Source: an uncultured Eubacteriales bacterium
GTDB lineage: Bacteria > Bacillota > Clostridia > Christensenellales > Aristaeellaceae
Reading direction: 5' to 3'
Assembly (NCBI GenBank): GCA_900548125.1
Contig: URJN01000100.1
Coordinates: 1-7,736 of the forward strand
Length of the DNA stretch: 7,736 nucleotides
Translations under genes and position numbers: made by a program
Shown: positions 1 through 5,315 of the stretch, piece after piece
Position numbering within the stretch: position 1 is the first letter of the stretch
Layout: the number at the start of each line of letters is the position of its first letter
The notes under the pieces: generated by a model
What the model saw: only the letters and a program-made list of their open reading frames with translations
Database searches by the model: none
What the model was told of the DNA's origin: nothing

Positions 1-14
1 ATAGTCTTTTTGGC

Positions 15-43
15 TTGAAACGAAAATAGTTCGACAGTATAAT
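15..43 (+). promoter_or_regulatory. sigma-A-type promoter of the PucR-type regulator gene
   Basis: The -35 box TTGAAA lies at 15-20 and a perfect -10 box TATAAT at 38-43, separated by exactly 17 bases. Transcription would begin near 50, giving a leader of about 44 bases before the GTG start at 94. The same hexamer pair and spacing recur at 3668-3696 in front of the export operon. This is read directly from sequence; activity is inferred. Confidence 0.8.
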
Positions 44-57
44 AAAGAAAAAGCCGC

Positions 58-74
58 TTGTGCTTTCAGCACAA
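58..74 (+). promoter_or_regulatory. perfect inverted repeat in the regulator leader
   Basis: TTGTGCT (58-64) and AGCACAA (68-74) are perfect reverse complements around a 3-base TTC loop. The repeat falls just downstream of the expected transcription start and ends 6 bases before the ribosome binding site AGGAG (81-85). There is no T-tract, so it is not a terminator. It could be an operator for autoregulation or an RNA hairpin that affects translation; the sequence alone does not decide. Confidence 0.5.
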
Positions 75-93
75 ATGAAAAGGAGATGAAACG

Positions 94-1326
94 GTGGAGA
101 ATATAAAACAGAACAAATATAGTACAGAAGCGTTGCTGGCGGAGTTCTTTGCGCAGGATGACTTGAAAAGCCTTGCCGCAGACGCCGGAGCGTTGCTGGA
201 ATGTCCGCTGCTTGTGCTGGATGACACGTTTCATGTGGCTGCGTATTACCGGCCGCTTGGGTTTTCTGACCCGCTTTTTCAGGCGTCCGTCAGCCGCGGT
301 GAAATCACCTATGAAGCCGGCGCCATTATCAGCCGAAGCGAAGCGTTGACGGCGGGAACGGCAGACTATGTCAAGCTGGAAGAAAGCGAATATCGACGCC
401 GTTTTGTGCCGCTGATGAGTTCCGGCGTTCGGCTCGGCTTCCTGATTTGTGTGGACACGGATGGACATCTGCAAAAAATCCCGCAGGAAACATGGAATAC
501 GGTCGAACGGGTTTTGGCGAAGCAGGCGTTTATCGAAACCAGCCGGCAGGATAAGCCTTTTGAAACGGCGGAAGATATTTTGATGCATCTTTTAGATGGC
601 GGATTTTCTTCCGCCTTATATTTCCAGCTGCAAGCTGCCGGCACATACCTCGCTGATTTCCATCCTACGGGATTTGGGTTGATTGATTTGACCGCCTACC
701 GCAACGAATATATCGGAAAACGGCATTTAAAGGATGAACTGGACGCAAGATTTCCGAAATCCCATTCTTTCCTGTATCGGGGAGACGTATTTCTGTTCCT
801 GCACGGGAAGGAGGATTTCAAGGATTTTTCCGCATTGGCGAAGGAATTTGGGCTAAAGGTCGTTTTATCAGATGATCTTGACGATTTATTCAAGCTGCCG
901 CCGCTTTACCGCACGGCGCACGAAGCACTGGAGCTGATGACAGATTCCCGCTTTCACAGCGGAAATGTCTGCACGGTATCCCAACTCAGAACGCCTTTGC
1001 TGCTGAAAAATGTTGAGGGACGCGACGACCTGATTGCCAAGGAAATTCGGGAGCTGGCGGCGCACGACAGGAAGAAGGATACGCAGTACTGCGAAACGCT
1101 CTACCACTACCTGACTTGCTGCCGTTCGCTTAAAAGGACTTGCGATGCGCTGTTCACCCATCGCAATACGGTGCTTTACAGAATCCGCAGAATACAGGAG
1201 GATTTTAACATTCCGCTGGATGAGCCTGCCGTACACGCGGATCTGCTTCTCGGGGTTTCGCTGATTCTGTTTGAAGAAAAAGGTCCGGATTTCTTTCTGC
1301 GTCCCCTTGATTCGGTGATTCCTTAA
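94..1326 (+). CDS. PucR/CdaR-family transcriptional regulator
   Basis: A 410-residue cytosolic DNA-binding regulator. The C-terminal part (about residues 330-392) is the PucR-type helix-turn-helix, with the characteristic stretch HRNTVLYRIRRIQE at 356-369 followed by the hydrophobic helix HADLLLGVSLILFEE. The N-terminal part (about 15-150) resembles the sensor region of this family (CPLLVLDDTFHVAAYY at 37-52). The middle (about 170-290) fits the degenerate GGDEF-like CdaR domain, without a catalytic GGDEF motif. Length is typical. The start is GTG, chosen because AGGAG at 81-85 sits 8 bases upstream and no in-frame ATG has a comparable site. Family members respond to small metabolites such as purine catabolites, sugar acids or amino acids, but the ligand here cannot be inferred. 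The gene is monocistronic in appearance, since the following MATE gene has its own promoters. It may control that neighbour, by proximity only. Confidence 0.88.
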   Translation: MENIKQNKYSTEALLAEFFAQDDLKSLAADAGALLECPLLVLDDTFHVAAYYRPLGFSDPLFQASVSRGEITYEAGAIISRSEALTAGTADYVKLEESEYRRRFVPLMSSGVRLGFLICVDTDGHLQKIPQETWNTVERVLAKQAFIETSRQDKPFETAEDILMHLLDGGFSSALYFQLQAAGTYLADFHPTGFGLIDLTAYRNEYIGKRHLKDELDARFPKSHSFLYRGDVFLFLHGKEDFKDFSALAKEFGLKVVLSDDLDDLFKLPPLYRTAHEALELMTDSRFHSGNVCTVSQLRTPLLLKNVEGRDDLIAKEIRELAAHDRKKDTQYCETLYHYLTCCRSLKRTCDALFTHRNTVLYRIRRIQEDFNIPLDEPAVHADLLLGVSLILFEEKGPDFFLRPLDSVIP

Positions 1327-1359
1327 AAACGGATGCGCTTTCCTCCGTGTCCGATGTGT

Positions 1360-1389
1360 TTGATAAACCTGCAAAGACCCATCTATAAT
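1360..1389 (+). promoter_or_regulatory. upstream promoter (P1) of the MATE gene
   Basis: A -35 box TTGATA (1360-1365) and a perfect -10 box TATAAT (1384-1389) are separated by 18 bases. The start of transcription would fall near 1396, at the left arm of the inverted repeat 1397-1416. No convincing terminator is seen between the regulator stop codon (1326) and this promoter, so some read-through into the MATE gene is possible. Confidence 0.6.
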
Positions 1390-1396
1390 CTGCTTG

Positions 1397-1416
1397 AACC
1401 GCATTGACAGGCGGTT
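1397..1416 (+). promoter_or_regulatory. inverted repeat overlapping the MATE promoters, candidate operator
   Basis: AACCGC (1397-1402) and GCGGTT (1411-1416) are perfect reverse complements with an 8-base spacer. The repeat lies at the expected start site of P1 and encloses the -35 box of P2 (1404-1409). A protein bound here could therefore block both promoters. Its identity is unknown. The short arms leave chance as an alternative. Confidence 0.4.
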
Positions 1417-1432
1417 ATATACATGTTAGAAT
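1404..1432 (+). promoter_or_regulatory. downstream promoter (P2) of the MATE gene
   Basis: A perfect -35 box TTGACA (1404-1409) and -10 box TAGAAT (1427-1432) are separated by 17 bases. Transcription would start near 1439, about 55 bases before the MATE start codon. The hexamers are among the best matches to the sigma-A consensus in the window. Confidence 0.75.
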
Positions 1433-1493
1433 ACAGTCTTGTGCAATATGAGAAGATGTGATGATTTGAACGCTTGAAAGAGAGAGGAAAACC

Positions 1494-2888
1494 ATGGCGA
1501 ATCCGGAAAATAAGATTGAAAAGGATATCCAGAGCGAAATCCAAAAGGAAAATAAAATGGGCGTGATGCCGGTGGGCAAGCTGCTCTTTACGATGAGCCT
1601 GCCGATCATGATTTCCATGCTGGTGCAGGCCCTGTATAACGTGGTCGATTCCATGTTTGTGGCGCGCGTCAGCGAAAACGCGCTGACCGCGCTGAGCATC
1701 GCGTTCCCGATTCAGAACCTGATGATCGCGGTGTCTGTCGGTCTGGGCGTCGGCTTGAACGCGGTCGTCTCCCGCGCGCTGGGCGCAAGGGACACGAAAG
1801 GCGTCAACCGCGCAGCGACGAACGGCATCATGCTGATGTTTATCTGCGGACTGCTCTTTATGCTCGGCGGCGCGACGCTGGTTCGTCCGTATTTTGAAAT
1901 GCAGACCGATATCGAGGAGATTGTGACCAGCGGTATCGACTATACGTCGATTGTCATGATGGGCTCGATGGGCGTCTTTATGCAGATTCTCTTTGAACGC
2001 CTGCTGCAAAGCACGGGCCGCACCATGCTCACGATGTTCAGTCAGGGCGTCGGCGCAATCATCAACATCATCTTTGACCCGATTTTTATCTTCGGTTATT
2101 TCGGCTTCCCGAAAATGGGCGTTGCCGGCGCGGCATATGCGACCATCTTGGGTCAGTGGGTCGCGGCTCTGCTGGGTCTGATTTTGAACATCCGCAAGAA
2201 TCCGGAAGTTTCCATCAGCATGAAGGGCTTCAAGCCGCACGGCGCGACGATTCGCCTGATTCTGTCCATCGGCATTCCGTCGGTGGTCATGCAGTCCATC
2301 GGCTCGGTGATGACCTTCCTGATGAATCAGATTCTCATCGCCTTCTCGTCAACGGCGGTTGCAGTGTTCGGCGTGTATTTCAAGCTCCAGAGCTTTGTGT
2401 TCATGCCGGTCTTTGGTCTGACCAACGGCACGGTTCCGATCGTTGCCTACAACTTCGGTGCGCGCAAGGGCGACCGTATGAAGAAAACCATTCAGTATTC
2501 CGTCTATGCGGCAATCGTCATCATGATTTGCGGCGCGCTGATTTTCCAGTCCATTCCGGATAAGCTGCTGATGCTGTTCGATGCGTCGGATGAGATGCTG
2601 CGAGTGGGCGTTCCGGCTCTGCGCATTATCTCGCTGAGCTTCCCGCTGGCGGGCTTCGGAATCGGCGCGGGCGCGGTGTTCCAGGCACTCGGCTTCAGCG
2701 TGTATTCGATGATTATTTCTCTGATTCGTCAGCTGGTTGTGCTGATTCCGTGCGCGTATCTCATCGGCATGCTGACCGGCGACGTGACGGGCGTCTGGTG
2801 GGCGTTCGTCGTCGCGGAAGTGGTTTCTCTGACGGTCAGTGCGCTGTATCTGCGCCGCGTGAACCGCGATGTGATTCGGACGCTTTAA
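1494..2888 (+). CDS. MATE family efflux transporter
   Basis: A 464-residue integral membrane antiporter of the multidrug and toxin extrusion family. Such proteins expel organic cations, drugs or metabolites in exchange for sodium or protons. Two six-helix halves are evident. The first carries the family stretch ALYNVVDSMFVARVSENALT (46-65), with Asp52 placed like the conserved TM1 acidic residue of NorM proteins, then GLNAVVSRALGARD (87-100) and INIIFDPIFIFG (190-201). The second half carries the matching VPIVAYNFGARKGDR (314-328). The length of 464 is normal. The ATG at 1494 has a GAGAGGA site at about 1482-1488. A second in-frame ATG at 1557 (residue 22) also has an AAGGAA site at 1545-1550, but the upstream start gives the charged N-terminal tail common in clostridial members. 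The gene is followed by a strong terminator and looks monocistronic. Substrate is unknown; DinF- and NorM-like subgroups cannot be separated by eye. Confidence 0.93.
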   Translation: MANPENKIEKDIQSEIQKENKMGVMPVGKLLFTMSLPIMISMLVQALYNVVDSMFVARVSENALTALSIAFPIQNLMIAVSVGLGVGLNAVVSRALGARDTKGVNRAATNGIMLMFICGLLFMLGGATLVRPYFEMQTDIEEIVTSGIDYTSIVMMGSMGVFMQILFERLLQSTGRTMLTMFSQGVGAIINIIFDPIFIFGYFGFPKMGVAGAAYATILGQWVAALLGLILNIRKNPEVSISMKGFKPHGATIRLILSIGIPSVVMQSIGSVMTFLMNQILIAFSSTAVAVFGVYFKLQSFVFMPVFGLTNGTVPIVAYNFGARKGDRMKKTIQYSVYAAIVIMICGALIFQSIPDKLLMLFDASDEMLRVGVPALRIISLSFPLAGFGIGAGAVFQALGFSVYSMIISLIRQLVVLIPCAYLIGMLTGDVTGVWWAFVVAEVVSLTVSALYLRRVNRDVIRTL

Positions 2889-2900
2889 AAAGCATATAGA

Positions 2901-2974
2901 AAGCCCTCTCCATCCTTCAAACGCTTTTCTCCGAAGGAAGAAAAGGCGTTGCGGAGCGATGGAGAGGGCTTTTT
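2901..2974 (+). terminator. long intrinsic terminator of the MATE gene, possibly bidirectional
   Basis: A perfect 14-bp stem pairs 2901-2914 (AAGCCCTCTCCATC) with 2958-2971, and a run of five T follows at 2970-2974. The enclosed region holds a second nested stem (2920-2932 with 2936-2950, one or two bulged bases), so the whole hairpin spans about 71 bases, which is long for a terminator. It starts 12 bases after the MATE stop codon. Read on the minus strand, the stem ends in GGGCTTT with a further T run about ten bases on, so it may also back up the minus-strand terminator. Confidence 0.85.
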
Positions 2975-2980
2975 GGGACG

Positions 2981-3016
2981 AAAAAGCAGCCTCTGTCCGT
3001 TTGGACAGGGGCTGCT
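2981..3016 (-). terminator. intrinsic terminator of the minus-strand secreted-protein gene
   Basis: Arms 2985-2998 and 3003-3016 pair over 14 positions with one mismatch (C.A on the minus-strand RNA), with a 4-base loop. On the minus strand the stem is followed by five T (complement of 2981-2985). The hairpin begins 13 bases past the stop codon of the gene at 3030-3518. Confidence 0.85.
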
Positions 3017-3029
3017 GCTTTGTCTGAGC

Positions 3030-3518
3030 TTAACCCAGCGGGCGAATCTCGGTGACCTCAAAGAACATCGCACCCGGGCGGGCGTTCTTGGAGAGCTCCT
3101 CGACGACGGACTCATCCGTCACAGACTGGAAGAGAATACGCGCACCGGAGACGGCGAAGGGCTTCGCGCCTTCTTCGCTGGACGGCGTGGCAGCGTACAC
3201 GGCGACGCCCTGACCATTTTCGGTCAGGTTGATCTTGGACTGGTTCTCGGCGAGACCGAGCTGGAGATAATACTGATCATTGAGCTTGGTCATGCCGAAG
3301 ATGAAGTAAGCGGCATTGGGGGAGCCGTCCGGATTGGTGGTGGACACGAGGTAGAAGCCGGCGGTGGAGTTGATGGCATTCATCAGGTCATCACCGGTCA
3401 GCGCGTAGTCCGCATAGAAGTCCGCGACGGAAGCGGAAGAAACGGCGTCCTCAGCGAGGGCGAGCGTGGGCAGGCAGAAAGCAGCTGCCAGCATCAGCGG
3501 GATAAAACGCTTTTTCAT
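3030..3518 (-). CDS. Sec-exported pyridoxamine-5'-phosphate-oxidase-like (FMN split-barrel) protein
   Basis: A 162-residue protein with a clear Sec signal peptide: MKKR, a hydrophobic core, and a type I cleavage site after Ala22 (LALA then Glu23). The mature part of about 140 residues resembles PNPOx-like split-barrel proteins. FYLVSTTNPDGSPNAAYF (55-72) matches the strand-turn-strand start of the fold. The region LGLAENQSKINLTENGQGVAVY (87-108) matches the 'S-K-x-x-N-L-x-x-N-x-x-V' pattern near the flavin phosphate in that family. The mature protein has no cysteine and no wall anchor or membrane segment. The ATG has an AAGGA site (complement of about 3529-3533) 10 bases upstream, a sigma-A-like promoter and its own terminator, so this strand is the coding one. 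Family members bind FMN, F420 or heme, or have lost the cofactor; which applies here is unknown. Extracytoplasmic location is unusual for this fold. Confidence 0.78.
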   Translation of the reverse strand: MKKRFIPLMLAAAFCLPTLALAEDAVSSASVADFYADYALTGDDLMNAINSTAGFYLVSTTNPDGSPNAAYFIFGMTKLNDQYYLQLGLAENQSKINLTENGQGVAVYAATPSSEEGAKPFAVSGARILFQSVTDESVVEELSKNARPGAMFFEVTEIRPLG

Positions 3519-3556
3519 TGAAAAGTCATCCTTTCAGAACGAAATGTGTCTACCCT

Positions 3557-3585
3557 AGTGTATACGATTGATGTGAAATTGTCAA
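3557..3585 (-). promoter_or_regulatory. promoter of the exported split-barrel protein gene
   Basis: On the minus strand a perfect -35 box TTGACA (complement of 3580-3585) is followed after 17 bases by TACACT (complement of 3557-3562), a four-of-six match to the -10 consensus. A TATACA two bases closer is the alternative -10. The start codon lies about 40 bases downstream of the -10 box. Confidence 0.65.
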
Positions 3586-3667
3586 GCGTTCATAGGGCGT
3601 ATTTTTCGTCATACCCTTACAGGATAGGGGCTTGATTGACCGAATGCAGATGAAAAACGGAATATCG

Positions 3668-3696
3668 TTGAAAGTTGAAAAACTTTGCCGTATAAT
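3668..3696 (+). promoter_or_regulatory. sigma-A-type promoter of the export operon
   Basis: TTGAAA (3668-3673) and a perfect TATAAT (3691-3696) are separated by 17 bases, identical in both hexamers and spacing to the promoter at 15-43. Transcription would start near 3703, about 37 bases before the first gene of the operon. No later promoter of comparable quality was seen between the four genes, which suggests co-transcription from here. Confidence 0.8.
3671..3686 (+). promoter_or_regulatory. palindrome inside the export-operon promoter spacer, candidate operator
   Basis: AAAGTT (3671-3676) and AACTTT (3681-3686) are perfect reverse complements around GAAA. The palindrome overlaps the end of the -35 box and fills most of the 17-base spacer. 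A bound repressor here would exclude RNA polymerase. The regulator is not identifiable. A-rich composition makes chance occurrence possible. Confidence 0.4.
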
Positions 3697-3739
3697 GAAC
3701 CACACGTTGAAAAACAAACAGTATGGGAGATGAAAGCCG

Positions 3740-4606
3740 ATGAAGAAAAAGAAAAAATGGCTGAAATGGGTCATCATTCTGGCGATTGCGGCGGTTTTTG
3801 CCGCATGGCTGATGATATTTTCAAAGGGAACGCAATCCGCGGTATATACCGATGTTCAGGCGGTAACGGGCGATTTGGAAACCTATTATAACTTTGACGG
3901 GTTGGTCAAAGCGAAGCGCACGCAGACCATCACCAGCGCGCAGGCGGGAACCGTGCGCACGGTCTACGTCAGGCAGAATGAGCAGGTCAAAAAAGGCGCA
4001 AAGCTCTATCGGCTGGACGATGGCGAAACCGTTCAGGCGGATATGGCGGGCGAGGTGACCGGACTGTATATCGAGGAAGGAAGCGTCGTGTCCGCAGGCG
4101 AAACGACCGCGCAGATTATCGACATGAGCAGCCTTGAGGCTGAGCTGAAGGTCGATGAATATGACGTGGCGGCGGTAACGCCCGGCATGCCGGTGCAGAT
4201 TTCCGTTTTGGCGACAGGCGGACAGTTCACCGGAAGCGTGACCGCATTGGATAAGAACGGAACAGCTTCCGGCGATCTTTCCTATTATACGGCGGCGGTC
4301 GCGCTGGAGAGCGGCGAGGGCGTATACCCCGGCATGCAGATCAGCGCGAAGATTCTGCGCGAGAAGGCGGAGAATGCGGTGCTGCTGCGTCAGGACGCGA
4401 TTCAGTTTGATGAATACAATAAGCCGTATGTCTATATGCGCAGCGCGGATGGCAAAGAGGTCGTGCAGGTCGGCGTCAGCGTCGGCGCGAGCGACGGAAT
4501 TTATTGCGAAATTACGGACGGGCTGAAGGCGGGCGATACGGTGCTTAAACCCAGCGGCATGAGCATGGCAGAGCTGATGCAGCAGATGCAGGCGCAGAGC
4601 CATTAA
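3740..4606 (+). CDS. membrane-anchored HlyD/MacA-type efflux adaptor lacking the coiled-coil hairpin
   Basis: A 288-residue adaptor subunit for the ABC pump encoded next. A lysine-rich start and one membrane helix (about 9-27) with no convincing cleavage site anchor it with the rest outside. A lipoyl-type domain follows (about 62-128): the halves SAQAGTVRTVYVRQNEQVKKG and DMAGEVTGLYIEEGSVVSAG are joined by only some 15 residues, so the alpha-helical hairpin found in Gram-negative MacA is absent. A beta-barrel domain (about 130-205, LKVDEYDVAAVTPGMPVQI) and a membrane-proximal domain (about 207-270) complete it. A Met/Gln-rich tail ends the protein. At 288 residues it is clearly shorter than typical MacA. 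The ATG at 3740 has a GGGAGATG site at 3725-3732. It is the first gene of the operon, with 13 bases before the ATPase. Gene-family assignment is firm; the substrate is unknown. Confidence 0.88.
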   Translation: MKKKKKWLKWVIILAIAAVFAAWLMIFSKGTQSAVYTDVQAVTGDLETYYNFDGLVKAKRTQTITSAQAGTVRTVYVRQNEQVKKGAKLYRLDDGETVQADMAGEVTGLYIEEGSVVSAGETTAQIIDMSSLEAELKVDEYDVAAVTPGMPVQISVLATGGQFTGSVTALDKNGTASGDLSYYTAAVALESGEGVYPGMQISAKILREKAENAVLLRQDAIQFDEYNKPYVYMRSADGKEVVQVGVSVGASDGIYCEITDGLKAGDTVLKPSGMSMAELMQQMQAQSH

Positions 4607-4619
4607 ATGGGGGACAGCC

Positions 4620-5315
4620 ATGAGCAGCAACGATTTTTTCAAAATGAAAAACATCGTCAAGCAGTATGTGGTCGGAGAAGAAGTGCAGACGATTCTCAAG
4701 GGCATTGATTTGGAAATCCGAGAGGGAGAGTTTCTTTCCATCCTCGGTCCCTCCGGCAGCGGCAAATCCACGCTGATGAATATCATTGGCTGTCTGGATA
4801 CGCCGACCTCCGGCGAATACATCCTGCATGGACGCACAATACGCGACCTTGACGAAAAACAGCTTGCGCATATCCGCAGCAAGGAAATCGGGTTCATTTT
4901 TCAGCAGTTTCAGCTTCTGCCCCGACTGGATGCGCTCAAAAATGTAGAGCTTCCGCTGATTTACGCGGGTGTTTCGCCCAAGGAGCGAACCGAGCGTGCG
5001 CAGGAGATGCTTGTGCGTGTCGGGCTGAAGGACAGGATGCACCATTATCAGAATCAGCTTTCCGGCGGACAGCAGCAGCGCGTGGCGATTGCCCGCGCGC
5101 TGGCGACCAACCCGACGCTCCTGCTGGCGGACGAGCCGACCGGCGCGCTCGACCAAACGACGGGCGAGCAGGTCATGCAGCTCTTCCGCGAGCTGAACGA
5201 CGAGGGCAGAACGATCATCATGATTACCCACGACCTCAAAATCGCACGCCATGCCAGCCGCATCGTCAACATTCTGGACGGCGTGCTTTCCGAGGGGGTG
5301 AGCATCTATGATTAA
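4620..5315 (+). CDS. ABC transporter ATP-binding protein, MacB/LolD type
   Basis: A 231-residue nucleotide-binding subunit, complete and of normal length, that hydrolyses ATP to drive the permease encoded directly downstream. Visible motifs in order: Walker A GPSGSGKST (43-51), Q-loop in GFIFQQFQLL (91-100), signature LSGGQQQR (147-154), Walker B LLLADEPTG (167-175) with Asp171 and catalytic Glu172, D-loop ALD (176-178), and the switch histidine His204 in MITHD. The pattern is that of the MacB/LolD/FtsE group of macrolide, lipoprotein and peptide exporters. The ATG at 4620 follows a GGGGGA site (4609-4614). The stop codon overlaps the start of the permease gene by 8 bases (5308-5315), which indicates translational coupling and a fixed ratio of the two subunits. 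Confidence 0.96.
   Translation: MSSNDFFKMKNIVKQYVVGEEVQTILKGIDLEIREGEFLSILGPSGSGKSTLMNIIGCLDTPTSGEYILHGRTIRDLDEKQLAHIRSKEIGFIFQQFQLLPRLDALKNVELPLIYAGVSPKERTERAQEMLVRVGLKDRMHHYQNQLSGGQQQRVAIARALATNPTLLLADEPTGALDQTTGEQVMQLFRELNDEGRTIIMITHDLKIARHASRIVNILDGVLSEGVSIYD

Larger units (their letters stand above)
3667..3715 (+). repeat. GTTGAAA direct repeats at the export-operon promoter
   Basis: GTTGAAA occurs at 3667-3673, immediately again at 3674-3680, and at 3706-3712. The last two copies extend to a shared 10-mer, GTTGAAAAAC, at 3674-3683 and 3706-3715, with starts 32 bases apart, close to three helical turns. They flank the -10 box. They may be binding half-sites, or simply A-rich promoter sequence. 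Confidence 0.4.

Noticed and set aside
1327..1359. Search for a terminator after the PucR-type gene
   Set aside because: Only a weak CGGA...TCCG pairing was found, without a T-tract. No terminator is called.
1383..2240. Antisense 285-codon frame across the MATE gene
   Set aside because: The His/Arg/Asp/Gln-rich composition is typical of a shadow frame. It also runs through the MATE promoters.
2949..3521. Plus-strand 190-codon frame opposite the exported split-barrel gene
   Set aside because: The minus-strand frame has a signal peptide, ribosome binding site, promoter and terminator. The plus frame starts inside a terminator stem and has none of these.
3591..3620. Possible hairpin between TAGGGCGTAT and ATACCCTTA
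   Set aside because: It needs a bulge and a G.T pair and has no T-tract. It is not strong enough to list as a feature.
3550..3777. Minus-strand 75-codon frame in the divergent intergenic region
   Set aside because: It covers both promoters and the start of the first adaptor gene. It is Phe- and Ser-rich because it reads the complement of A-rich DNA, with no ribosome binding site.
3821..4897. Antisense 358-codon frame across the first adaptor and ATPase
   Set aside because: No domain or signal is visible, and it lies opposite genes with complete motifs, including the ATPase Walker A.
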